DNA of 28,890 nt from Clostridiales bacterium (lineage in GTDB: Bacteria; Bacillota; Clostridia; Christensenellales; CAG-314), in contig DPQS01000039.1 in NCBI GenBank assembly GCA_003537755.1, positions 1-28,890 of the forward strand, read 5' to 3'. Position numbers and translations under genes: made by a program. The notes under the pieces are model-generated. The model saw nothing but the letters and a program-made list of their open reading frames with translations, searched no databases and was not told the DNA's origin. This document shows, piece after piece, positions 19,973-28,842 of the stretch (positions within the stretch are counted from its first letter, which is position 1; each line of letters starts with the position of its first letter).

Positions 19973-21343
19973 CTACTTACCCAACAACGTGTCCACCTTG
20001 GACTTGAATGCCGCAAACTCCGCGTCGCGGTCGTTGGTGTTGAACATAGAGTAGATGAAGTTGTCTTTCAGTTCCTTATAGACGGTCAGTTGTTTTGCCG
20101 TCGTAAACCCATGGACGTAGTTCATTGCAAGGTCGCGCTCCGGATGGGCAACAAACGCATTGTGGTTGAGATCTGCGGAAATAAAGTTGCACCACTCGGC
20201 AGAACTATCGTTGAGTAGCGACTTCAACACGGGCACACCGCTACCCGTCTTGCCCATAACTTGCTGACCTTCTTCCGAAACGATGTACTTCAAAAACTTC
20301 CACGCCGTTTCCGCCTTTAAGTCACTGCAACCGGACGTTATGCCGTAACCGCTGCAACCCGCGCCGATGCAGGACGTTTTGCCGTCGTTGTCGGTGATGC
20401 GGGGCAGACTGACGAAATCGATGTTGTTGTCCAATGCGTCGGCAAAACTCTTGACGTTGGGGCGCACGGTAAAGCTCATTGCCGCTTGCTTGTTGACAAA
20501 CACGTTGGCGTCGTTGCTTTGTCCGATGGGGTTGGCGTAACCCAAACCTTTGTAGGTTTGCTTGCCGCTTGTCTGGTCGGCGTAATTGAGCAGTTTGTTG
20601 ATTGCAGTCTTGACAACCGCAGTGTCGTTGAACAAGCTACCGTCGCTTGCAAGGAAGTCGCCGCCGTAAGACTTGATGTACGGGTAGTAAACCGCCGTCC
20701 AGCGAGCGTTCATTTCCACAGGCCAAAAGTCGTACTTCCTGGTACTTGCGAGGATGTCGCTACGTTTGGCAATCAGTTGCTTGCACACATTTTCAAAGTC
20801 TTCCATCGTCCAGTCGTCCGACGGTTTGCCGATGCCTGCAATGCGGAACATCTCGGTGTTGTAGCACACAACAACCTTGTTGTAGTCGCGCGGCAGCCAG
20901 TAGTAGTTGTCGTCGCCATCGCCGCCGCTTTTGCCGAGTGCCATCATGGACTGTACGTAGTCGGCTTCGTTTATTCCGTCGCGTTTCATATATTCGGTGA
21001 CGGGGCGAAGCAAATTCATTGACGTCCAGTACTCGCTGTTGTAGTCGTACACGGAGATGATGTCCGCCATAGTTGTCTTGCCGAAGTTCTTTTGCACGTA
21101 GCTGTCGTAGCCTTGGCTGATTTTGACAACCTTAATCTTGATATCTTTGTTTTCTTCCTTTGCCGTAAAGCCTTCAATCAACTTTTCGATGATGTTGACT
21201 TCCGTCTTGGTTACATCCACCGCCACGCGCAACGTCGTAGGGTCTGTTGCGTCGCCGCCGTTGTTTACGTTGCAAGCGGCAAGTACGGGCAACAACATCG
21301 CAGCAACAAGCAGACAACAAAGAATTTTTATTGTTTTGTTCAT
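19973..21343 (-). CDS. Sugar ABC transporter solute-binding lipoprotein
   Basis: A 456-residue family-1 extracellular binding protein. A signal peptide with lipobox LAAC (Cys24) is followed by an alpha/beta two-lobe fold with typical features: a TLRVAVDVTKTEVN start, WLPRDYNKVVVCYNTEMF, the DDWTMEDFENVCKQL block, a DGSLF stretch and VSEEGQQVMGKTGSGVPV near the end. AAAAGGAG precedes the ATG. It is anchored to the outer face of the membrane and delivers ligand to the two permeases downstream. It follows the lipoprotein enzyme gene by 70 AT-rich bases, which could hide a weak internal promoter. The ligand is probably a short oligosaccharide made by the two surface proteins encoded upstream. Confidence 0.93.
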   Translation of the reverse strand: MNKTIKILCCLLVAAMLLPVLAACNVNNGGDATDPTTLRVAVDVTKTEVNIIEKLIEGFTAKEENKDIKIKVVKISQGYDSYVQKNFGKTTMADIISVYDYNSEYWTSMNLLRPVTEYMKRDGINEADYVQSMMALGKSGGDGDDNYYWLPRDYNKVVVCYNTEMFRIAGIGKPSDDWTMEDFENVCKQLIAKRSDILASTRKYDFWPVEMNARWTAVYYPYIKSYGGDFLASDGSLFNDTAVVKTAINKLLNYADQTSGKQTYKGLGYANPIGQSNDANVFVNKQAAMSFTVRPNVKSFADALDNNIDFVSLPRITDNDGKTSCIGAGCSGYGITSGCSDLKAETAWKFLKYIVSEEGQQVMGKTGSGVPVLKSLLNDSSAEWCNFISADLNHNAFVAHPERDLAMNYVHGFTTAKQLTVYKELKDNFIYSMFNTNDRDAEFAAFKSKVDTLLGK

Positions 21344-21413
21344 ACCAAACTCCTTTTGAACAATTTTTATTGTAATAAGTTTATTTAATCATCACAAACA
21401 GCCCGAATTTGTT

Positions 21414-23897
21414 TTACTTTACCGTCACTTTTACGTTGGACAGTTTGACGGTAACCACCACATAGCCGTTTACCTCGGTGTAGTCGGTTGTTTCCGTTCC
21501 GTTGACGTACACTTTGTAGCTTCCGCTCGGTTTTACAAAACGCATTTGTACCATAGTATCTTTGTACACTGCTCCAAACAGATTGCCGATTTCCAAGCTG
21601 TTGCCGTCCATTGTTACGCTGTATGTTACATTGCCGAACTTCAAGTTGTCGATACGAGCCTTTTTAAGTCCCGTCACGCCGTTGTTGGTAAAGCTCAACA
21701 CGTCGAAATCCGTCAGTTGCATACCAAACAGTGCGTCGGGAACGATTTTGGCAAGCATAGCGTTTTCCAAAAACTCAGCGTCAAGACCGATTGCACCGGG
21801 ACGGTCGTCGGCATTTTGTATCACGTACACACCGCCGGTGTCATTGTCTGCAAGATTGTCGTAGTACGCACGGAAGAATTCCGTTCCTTCGCCGTCGGTG
21901 CTGTCCTTTACCTTTTTGTACCAATCAACAATTCCTTCGATACGCTTGTATGCGTTGTCAACGCCAAGCACTTTAGCGCGAGCAATCACGTCGTAGTAAC
22001 TCCAACAAAGCACCGCGCCGCCGTTTTGCACCTGGTGCGAAAACATCGTGCCGTATTGCTTGTATGCGCTGTCTTCACCGAACAACGCCTTTGCAAGCGG
22101 AAAGTTGATTTGTTCACTGTTGTCCGCAGTGCTGAAACGCGGAGCAAACTCGTAGAAATAAATGTCTTTGCCCTTGGACAGGTCGGTTTCCACTGTGCGT
22201 TGTCCGTCAATCCATTGCATAATCGACTTTTGCTGCACCTCAGTGCCAAGTCCCGCAACAATTGCTTGTTCGTTGAAGTACACGTAACCGTGATCCGCTA
22301 CTTTGCCGTTGTCCTCACGTACACCGAGCGCAAATCTGCCCGTTTCGGGGTTCCACAGTCCTCCGACATTCGTCCAACTTCCGTCGGCATTTTGTTGCGG
22401 CTTAATGTCCGATTCTACCGCGGACCTGATGTTTGCGGCAAGCGCATCAAGCGTTTCGGAAGTCATCGTGTAAGCAACTTTGTCGCCGCCGATTGCACGG
22501 TTTTTGATTTCCGTCGCTTCCGTCGTGATGTTTTGCGTTTCGCAAACCTTTTCCAGCACCGCCATTTGCTTTACACATTCGTAAAAATAGGCATTGGATT
22601 CAAGGTTAATTTGCGGCAACGCAAGCACATCCCAATAGCTCGACCCGATACCTTGACCGGGGTGTGTGGTAATACTGCCGTCGGCGTTTATCGTAGTGCC
22701 GATGCCGTTGTGACCGTACAGGTAACCCACGTTAAGCAGTCCGCTTTCGCCGTTTAAGCAGTGCAAAAGGAACATTATCGCACGTCTTGCCTTGGGCATA
22801 AGCTCCTTTAGCACCGCCGTATCGCGTGTGTACATCACGTAGTTGTAGAATGATTGCAACCATTGGAAAGTAAACTGCGGCTGACGAGTGTCGTAGGACG
22901 GACGAATGTACTTTATTCTTGCGTTTGTAAGGTCAAGTTTTTCACCCGTTTGCGGCACAAACTCAACGCCGAGCGCGGTAACGATACCCGACCAGTTTTC
23001 GCTGAGATACATCGGCCAGTAGGTGCGCGCGCCGTAGGAAACAAAGTAATCGTTGTAGGTTGTCACAAATTGCTTGCTCGAGGCGCGATACCAAGTGTCG
23101 CCGCCTTCCTTAGTTTGCCAAACAATGTAGTAGTCGTCAAGGTTTTTGGATGCAAAATCGAGGTCGATTTCTACAAAAGCCGCATGCGCCGTATCGATAC
23201 CGCCGCACAACGTAAGCAGTTCATTCAGTTTGTCGTTGTACACGCGGCAGGCTTGCCCCGCCGCAATGTCCGACGAAACTTCCATGGTCATGTAGCCGTC
23301 AAATGCAATGTCGGCACTGCCGTTTGTCGCCGTCCATCCTTCGCTTGTCGGGTCGTTTGCCGAGTCGAACTCGAATGTGCAAAAATGCACGTCGTCGTAG
23401 TCAACACCGTCGATAAACGGATTGTCAACCGAACTCTTCCAATAAGGGAAGGGCCAGCCTTGCGGCAAGTTTACCAAGCCTTCGTTGTTGGTGGCAAATT
23501 CCGTTTCGCGGAAGTAGTTGTTGTCGTAGATGTAGCCGTAGTCATCCTGCGCCATCGTCTTGAGGAAGTTGGCGTATATCGGTGTAATCTTGTCCGAACC
23601 TACGCCTTGCGCCGTGGCGTTGTGCCACACAAGACTCGAAGTTTGCCAACCCATATTGAACGTGTTGCCTTCGGGCAGTTCGATGTCGCCGATTTTTGTT
23701 TCGTCGTCGTACCGCAACAAACGCTTGTTAAGCTCGTTAAGCAAATCAAACATCGTTTCCTTGTCCGACGTCATAAACAAGTCATTGCCGTCGTAAGCCT
23801 TCAATTCCACATCCTTGCCTGTCACCGTACAGGAACACAACACAAGCAAAGCCAGTATCGCCGCCGTAGCGGACAGCAGTATTTTACATTTTTTCAT
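21414..23897 (-). CDS. Surface lipoprotein with (alpha/alpha)6 glycoside-hydrolase-like domain
   Basis: An 827-residue protein starting at 23897 (TAAGGAGG upstream); the 99-base extension to 23996 runs into the previous gene and is rejected. The signal peptide ends in LCSC (Cys23). Residues about 40-330 hold a mixed region with GWPFPYW and a beta-sandwich-like part. Residues 335-700 look like an (alpha/alpha)6 toroid, with FTFQWLQSFYNYV, GIGSSYWDVLA followed by NLESNAYFY, WNPETGRF, and QNGGAVLCWSYYDV. A beta-rich end follows (715-827). Repeated acidic and aromatic motifs are typical of clan GH-L/GH-M-like hydrolases, but I cannot place it in a numbered family. It probably trims the glycan at the cell surface before import. 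Confidence 0.7.
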   Translation of the reverse strand: MKKCKILLSATAAILALLVLCSCTVTGKDVELKAYDGNDLFMTSDKETMFDLLNELNKRLLRYDDETKIGDIELPEGNTFNMGWQTSSLVWHNATAQGVGSDKITPIYANFLKTMAQDDYGYIYDNNYFRETEFATNNEGLVNLPQGWPFPYWKSSVDNPFIDGVDYDDVHFCTFEFDSANDPTSEGWTATNGSADIAFDGYMTMEVSSDIAAGQACRVYNDKLNELLTLCGGIDTAHAAFVEIDLDFASKNLDDYYIVWQTKEGGDTWYRASSKQFVTTYNDYFVSYGARTYWPMYLSENWSGIVTALGVEFVPQTGEKLDLTNARIKYIRPSYDTRQPQFTFQWLQSFYNYVMYTRDTAVLKELMPKARRAIMFLLHCLNGESGLLNVGYLYGHNGIGTTINADGSITTHPGQGIGSSYWDVLALPQINLESNAYFYECVKQMAVLEKVCETQNITTEATEIKNRAIGGDKVAYTMTSETLDALAANIRSAVESDIKPQQNADGSWTNVGGLWNPETGRFALGVREDNGKVADHGYVYFNEQAIVAGLGTEVQQKSIMQWIDGQRTVETDLSKGKDIYFYEFAPRFSTADNSEQINFPLAKALFGEDSAYKQYGTMFSHQVQNGGAVLCWSYYDVIARAKVLGVDNAYKRIEGIVDWYKKVKDSTDGEGTEFFRAYYDNLADNDTGGVYVIQNADDRPGAIGLDAEFLENAMLAKIVPDALFGMQLTDFDVLSFTNNGVTGLKKARIDNLKFGNVTYSVTMDGNSLEIGNLFGAVYKDTMVQMRFVKPSGSYKVYVNGTETTDYTEVNGYVVVTVKLSNVKVTVK

Positions 23898-23910
23898 TGT
23901 GTGCGCCTCC

Positions 23911-26900
23911 TTAGCAAGATTCCTTCTTTTTAGCGACCAGCGCAACCGCAATTGCCGCAATCGCCATCGAAACAACCACGCTGCTTGTAGCCACAACGCC
24001 GTTACAGCCTTTGTTTGCGTCGGGCTCGGGCGTAGGTTCGGGGGTCTTTTGCGTGTAAGTCAAGGTAATTTCCACGTCGGTACCCGGCAACACGATTTGT
24101 CCGTAGTAGGTGTAGCCGATGTTGTCGGTTATCGTTACGTCGTAGCCGTCCACGGCAAACTTGTCGGCAGAGATGATTTCACCGATAGGCAAGCACGCCT
24201 TGTCAAACGTCTTGTCAACGCCCGCCACATTGTAGGTCACAAACACCGCAGGCGTCCACTCGATGCACCAATCTTCGTAGGTACGTTTGTCCGCTCCGGT
24301 CGAGCCGGGTATTTCGCCCGATTTACCGAAGTTGTCGTTGATAAACGTCGTATCGGCGGTAACGATACGTTTGCTGTATACGCCGTCCTTTACGTAAGGC
24401 ATTTCGCAACCGTTTTTGACAACGACAATGTACATATTGCTACCGTCAAACCTGACGTCGTTTTTGATAGTGAAACCGATTGCGTCGGGCGAGCCGAACT
24501 GTCCGATAGTAATCGTACCGTCAAAAATACTGCGCAGTGTTACGGGCGTTTGCGACAAATCGTTGCCGCTGTAGATAAGCACGTTGTCGAGCACGTTGAC
24601 AAACTGCTTGGTTTCAAAGAAAGTTGCATTGGTTGTGCCGACAAACTTGTCGTTGAACCACAATATCAACCAGCGTGTAATGCCGTCCGATTGGTTGGTC
24701 ACATTGACCACCCTGATGTCGCCGCTGTTTTCCACGCTGTCCGGCACGGGCGTTGTCCACCACTCAAACGAACCGTAAGCCTTTGCACTGTCGCAGTAAC
24801 CTACGTTGTAGAAGGTGTAGTCCTTGTCGACGTACAACCACACCCATTTGCCGTCCTTGCTGACGGGGATACGACACCCCTCCTCGATTGTCACCTTGTA
24901 CACCGTACTGCCGTTGTAGTCGGCGTAATTGTCAAAGTTGATGTATGCGCCGACTGACCAGTTCTGGAAGGTTTGATCGATGTGCTTTGCGCCGAGTGCG
25001 GCAAGCGTTTTGCCGTTGTCCGTTGCGCTAAGATACAGTTTGATTTTGTCGGCGTAGAATTGGTCGATGGTGTCCGCACCGTTTTCCGCAAAGCCGTACT
25101 TGGCGTAGTTTGCCGACAACAATACAAGGTAACGATACCAACTGTAGTCCGCGCCGTCCATACCGCGCATTTGTACGCCGTCAAGCGAAATCGTTTCCGT
25201 TTCCGGTACGTAGTCCAACCACTTGTATGCGCCGTATCTGGCGGAGTCCGCACCGCATTGAATATTGCAGAATACGTAGTCGCCGTCTACGACAAACACC
25301 TTTGCCGTTTCGCCGATTTCGGCAAGCAATTTTGTACCTTTGGCAATTTCAATCTTGAATACGTTTGTTCCGTCGTAACCGTTGACGTAGTCGCCAAAGC
25401 CGATAAAAGCACCCTTTGTGCCCCACTTGTTCAGTCCGACGTGGTTTGCATTAAGTTCCGCAAGCGTTTTGCCTGCAAGCGCACCGTTACCGTCTACAAT
25501 GTACAGTTTTACGCCGTCGAGTTTGCTCCAGACAAGTCCTTGAGCAAGCTCTTCGATGTCTGCGCCAAGCCGGTCGTAAGCCGACGAAAGCAAAACAAGA
25601 TAGTGATACCACGGATTTGTAGCCAGATCTCCGTCCAATCCGCGCAGTTGCACTCCGTCAAGCGAGATTGTCGTTTCTTCCGACTTGTATGCCAGTGTTG
25701 GCGCAGCCGTCCAGTTGTTTTGTTCGACTGCCACGTCGCCGTTCGTTGCCCAACCTTTGTTGTACAACGTGTAATCGTTTGCTACTTTGTAGATTGTTCT
25801 CATTGCCGTTCCGTCGGCATTAACCACCGTCTGACCGACAATTTCCAAACCGCTTTCAATCACAACCTTGTAGGTTTTGCAACCGAACACGTCATCGACG
25901 CTTGCCATCGAGAAAAACGCCGCAGGACAACCCCAATACTTCAGTTTGAGTTCGTTTACGCCGAGGTCGGACATTTTGTGCGCGACAAGTTGTCCGTCTG
26001 AAACGGTGTAGAACACCACTTTGTCGAAGTTTGAAGCAAAATCGGCAATCGTTGTTGTGTCCAAATTCTGAAATACGCTCGACAAAATCGCAAAGTACTT
26101 TTCCGTTCCGTTTGTGCGGAATTGCACAAAACCCGTTTCGCCCCAATCTTCCAAGCCGATTGTCATTTCTACCGTGTTGTTGTCGGTACGATAAGCAATG
26201 GTAGGAGTTGTCGTCCAGGTAAGTGCGCCGAATTTGTTGTCGGCATTGCCGTAGGACGAGTTGTAGAAAGTATAATCTTTGTCCACGACAAACACTTTTG
26301 CCGTTTCGCCGACGGTAGCAAGTACCTTTGTGCCCTTTGCGACTTCAACCTTGTACACTGTCGAGCCGTCGTAGCCGTTTTTGTAATCTCCGAATGCCAC
26401 AAACGCACCTGCTGCGCCCCACTTGTTTATTTCAACATGGTTTGCATTAAGTTCGGCAAGAGTTTTGCATGCAAGTTGTCCGTCGGAAACCGTGTACAGT
26501 TTTACACCGCTAAAGTCGCTGTACGTCAGCGCATTGGCAACGTTTTCCGATGCGGCAACGTTGTTGTATACGTCGGACAACATTACAAAGTAGTGATACC
26601 AGCTGTCGTTGCCGGGGATTCCTCGCAGTTGCACGCCGCCAATGGCAATTTCCGTTTCTTCCGTACCGTACGGAATTGTCGGAGTGGTCGTCCAGGTAAG
26701 TGCGCCGAATTTGTTGTCCGCGTTGCCGTAGGACGAGTTGTAGAAAGTGTAGTCGTTGTCAACGACAAACTTTTTAACGACAGTGCCTTTGTCGGCAACA
26801 AGCGTGCAACCCTTTTCGATTGTCACCTTGTACACGGTCGTGCCGTCGTAACCGTTTTTGAACATGTCGAATGCAAAAAACAGTCCGTTTGCACCCCACT

Positions 26901-27723
26901 TGTTACGCTCGGTGTGGTTTACGCCGAGTTCCGCAAGCGTTTTTGCCGCAAGTTGCCCGTTAGAGTCAACCGTGTACAACTTTATTTTGTCAAGCGTTGT
27001 GGCAAATGTGTTAATTTCGACATTATCCTCGTTTGCCGCCATTCCGCTGAATGCCGCCGAAGTAACAACAAAGTAATGGTACCAACTGTTGTCGGGGAAG
27101 TCGGCAAGTCCGCGCAATTGCACGCCGTCAAGCGAAATCGTTTCCGTGGTTTCGGCTGGAGTGATAGTTTTCGTCCAATTGAATGCGCCCAATTTTACAC
27201 TTTCGTCGCCGTGATTTTGGTTGACAAACGTATACTCGGCATCAACCACATACGTGCCCACAACGCCGTCCTTGACGTAAGGCAGCTTGCACCCCTTTTC
27301 CACAACCACCTTGTACACCTGGTGTCCGCCGTGAGTGCTGTCGTACTTGGCAAAGTTGACAAACAAGCCGCTTGTCCATCCTTTAAAACTTTGGTCGACG
27401 TGTTGCACGGTCAAATCCGTCAAGGTTGTTCCGCTGTCATCGGCACTTGTGTACAACTTGATTTTGTCGGACGTCAGTATCGTCTTTCCGTCGGTGATAC
27501 TTTCCACCGGACTCAAATCGTTGTAACCATCAGATTGCAACACGAGGTAGTAGTACCATCCGTTAATTGCGCCGCGCATTTGTATGCCGGTGAGCGAAAT
27601 CTCCGTTTCGCCGTCGGCTTGCGCGACCGTGTTGTCAGTGCCAACAACCGAAACCGCACAAAGCGACAGACACAGTACCAGCAAAAGAAGCAGTCCGACT
27701 ACCGATTTGCCTTTACTTTTCAT
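23911..27723 (-). CDS. Large cell-surface protein with seven ~150-residue repeats
   Basis: A 1270-residue secreted protein, first gene of the operon (GGGAGG before the ATG). After a signal peptide (1-36), seven related units begin near residues 39, 193, 355, 514, 681, 841 and 1000. Typical units open with ETISLDGVQLRG, continue SWYHYFVVLSS, KIKLYTV...GKTLAEL, NKWG..GAFIAF, GYDG..VYKVTI.KGC and close with VVDKDYTFYN. Units 4 and 7 are the most diverged. A beta domain (1160-1225), a Pro-Glu linker and a hydrophobic C-terminus starting GCNGVVA and ending KKKESC follow, without LPXTG. The repeats look like beta-sandwich ligand-binding modules, suggesting a multivalent glycan-binding anchor protein. 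No named family is recognised. Confidence 0.8.
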   Translation of the reverse strand: MKSKGKSVVGLLLLLVLCLSLCAVSVVGTDNTVAQADGETEISLTGIQMRGAINGWYYYLVLQSDGYNDLSPVESITDGKTILTSDKIKLYTSADDSGTTLTDLTVQHVDQSFKGWTSGLFVNFAKYDSTHGGHQVYKVVVEKGCKLPYVKDGVVGTYVVDAEYTFVNQNHGDESVKLGAFNWTKTITPAETTETISLDGVQLRGLADFPDNSWYHYFVVTSAAFSGMAANEDNVEINTFATTLDKIKLYTVDSNGQLAAKTLAELGVNHTERNKWGANGLFFAFDMFKNGYDGTTVYKVTIEKGCTLVADKGTVVKKFVVDNDYTFYNSSYGNADNKFGALTWTTTPTIPYGTEETEIAIGGVQLRGIPGNDSWYHYFVMLSDVYNNVAASENVANALTYSDFSGVKLYTVSDGQLACKTLAELNANHVEINKWGAAGAFVAFGDYKNGYDGSTVYKVEVAKGTKVLATVGETAKVFVVDKDYTFYNSSYGNADNKFGALTWTTTPTIAYRTDNNTVEMTIGLEDWGETGFVQFRTNGTEKYFAILSSVFQNLDTTTIADFASNFDKVVFYTVSDGQLVAHKMSDLGVNELKLKYWGCPAAFFSMASVDDVFGCKTYKVVIESGLEIVGQTVVNADGTAMRTIYKVANDYTLYNKGWATNGDVAVEQNNWTAAPTLAYKSEETTISLDGVQLRGLDGDLATNPWYHYLVLLSSAYDRLGADIEELAQGLVWSKLDGVKLYIVDGNGALAGKTLAELNANHVGLNKWGTKGAFIGFGDYVNGYDGTNVFKIEIAKGTKLLAEIGETAKVFVVDGDYVFCNIQCGADSARYGAYKWLDYVPETETISLDGVQMRGMDGADYSWYRYLVLLSANYAKYGFAENGADTIDQFYADKIKLYLSATDNGKTLAALGAKHIDQTFQNWSVGAYINFDNYADYNGSTVYKVTIEEGCRIPVSKDGKWVWLYVDKDYTFYNVGYCDSAKAYGSFEWWTTPVPDSVENSGDIRVVNVTNQSDGITRWLILWFNDKFVGTTNATFFETKQFVNVLDNVLIYSGNDLSQTPVTLRSIFDGTITIGQFGSPDAIGFTIKNDVRFDGSNMYIVVVKNGCEMPYVKDGVYSKRIVTADTTFINDNFGKSGEIPGSTGADKRTYEDWCIEWTPAVFVTYNVAGVDKTFDKACLPIGEIISADKFAVDGYDVTITDNIGYTYYGQIVLPGTDVEITLTYTQKTPEPTPEPDANKGCNGVVATSSVVVSMAIAAIAVALVAKKKESC

Positions 27724-27810
27724 AGTAGCCTCCCATATAAAATTTGTTCAAAAATACAAAAAACTTGCAAACAATCAAATAACGACACACCTTGCCATTA
27801 TCGTACCTAT

Positions 27811-27839
27811 ATTGTATCGCACACGAAAGCGCAATTCAA
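27811..27839 (-). promoter_or_regulatory. Promoter of the glycan-use operon
   Basis: On the minus strand: TTGAAT (27839-27834), 17 bases, TACAAT (27816-27811), giving a leader of about 80 bases before the ATG at 27723. It lies in the 221-base divergent region shared with the AraC gene; about 70 bases upstream of the -35 remain for activator binding. No convincing operator repeat was identified. Confidence 0.65.
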
Positions 27840-27883
27840 TACACTGTATCGACCAAAATATGTGTCAAACAGACTTTTTTGAG

Positions 27884-27912
27884 TTGCAAATTTACGTTTT
27901 ATGTGATAAACT
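27884..27912 (+). promoter_or_regulatory. Putative promoter of the AraC-family gene
   Basis: TTGCAA (27884-27889), 17 bases, TAAACT (27907-27912). The -10 is weak, as is common for regulator genes. The predicted leader is about 25 bases, containing CGGGGT before the ATG at 27945. Confidence 0.45.
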
Positions 27913-27944
27913 GAACAAAAAAAGTACTAACAACGGGGTATAAA

Positions 27945-28802
27945 ATGCGAAATATCCATCCGACGGCAAATCCGCTTGTTTTCGACGTAGGTCTTACCAC
28001 GCAAAACAACGCGCCCGTGTTTACACAGAGCGCGCGAAACGAAGACGTGCCACTGCACAGGCACTCTTATATCGAGTTTTTTTACGTATTTGACGGAACG
28101 GGTACTCAATACCTGAATGACGAACGCAAATTGTTGCACCGCGGCGACGCCTACTTGCTTACACCGAGCGACGTGCACGGCTTTGACAAAACGCAAAACG
28201 GCGTATTTTTGCGCCGCGACATACTCATTGAGAAATCATATTTCAAGCAAGTGTGCGATTTTTTTGACGACAAATTGTTCGATAAAATATTGGCATGCGA
28301 ATTAGCGAAAGTATTTACGCTGTCGTCGGAGCAAATTTCGACAATGGAAACATATGCCCCGTCGTTGTTTCTAAGTCCCGATTGCGCCGAATACAAACTT
28401 GCGGCAAAAGCGTTGACGACATTTTTGGTGAACATAATTATGTTGCAACAAATGCAAACGCACACCGACATGCCCAACTGGCTGAACAACCTGCTGACGC
28501 GCCTGAGTACACGCGACAACTTTCAATCGGACATTGCCGAGCTTACCGCCGACTTTGCTTACAATGCCGACTACATGCGTAGATTGTTTAAGCGGTACAT
28601 CGGCATGACCATGACGGACTACTTCAACAAGCAAAAGATGAACTACGCCTACTCGATGTTGCAAAACGGCAACCAAACGGTGGAAGAAATTTGCGAAGCC
28701 GTGGGTATTGCCAATATGTCCTACTTTCACAAATTATTCAAGGACACGTTCCACACCACCCCTAAGCACGTCCGCGCAAGAAATGCCAACCGAAATTACT
28801 AA
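27945..28802 (+). CDS. AraC-family transcriptional regulator, likely activator of the operon
   Basis: A 285-residue regulator. An N-terminal cupin (about 20-80) has VPLHRHSYIEFFYVFDG and HRGDAYLLTPSDVHGF, the usual sugar-sensing fold. Residues 180-280 carry the two helix-turn-helix motifs: one around AELTADFAYNADYMRRLFKR and one around TVEEICEAVGIANMSYFHKL. CGGGGT lies before the ATG. It is divergent from the glycan operon with 221 bases between, the classic layout of an activator responding to the imported sugar. Codons 260 to stop are duplicated at 10441-10521. The 88 bases after the stop show no gene or clear terminator before the window ends. Confidence 0.93.
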   Translation: MRNIHPTANPLVFDVGLTTQNNAPVFTQSARNEDVPLHRHSYIEFFYVFDGTGTQYLNDERKLLHRGDAYLLTPSDVHGFDKTQNGVFLRRDILIEKSYFKQVCDFFDDKLFDKILACELAKVFTLSSEQISTMETYAPSLFLSPDCAEYKLAAKALTTFLVNIIMLQQMQTHTDMPNWLNNLLTRLSTRDNFQSDIAELTADFAYNADYMRRLFKRYIGMTMTDYFNKQKMNYAYSMLQNGNQTVEEICEAVGIANMSYFHKLFKDTFHTTPKHVRARNANRNY

Positions 28803-28842
28803 TATATTTTTTGTTCGCCATAGCACACGTTCGTGCCACCAA
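28722..28842 (+). repeat. 121-bp direct repeat, right copy
   Basis: Matches 10441-10561 with two differences and no gaps. It contains the last 27 codons (including stop) of the intact AraC gene and 40 bases beyond, ending at CCACCAA. This copy is in native context on its left side, so it is the probable source. Confidence 0.95.

Noticed and set aside
21546..23933. Two long plus-strand open frames (403 and 359 codons) opposite the lipoprotein enzyme
   Set aside because: They show the same antisense composition, no motifs and no ribosome binding sites, while the sense gene has a signal peptide and conserved motifs.
26122..27882. A 586-codon plus-strand open frame opposite the repeat protein
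   Set aside because: Its repeats mirror those of the sense gene, it has no ribosome binding site and it runs over the operon promoter. It is an antisense shadow.
28836..28842. A tRNA 3' end suggested by GTGCCACCA at both ends of the sugar locus
   Set aside because: No T arm or acceptor partner can be drawn upstream. Only the CCACCAA string is shared with tRNA-Val.
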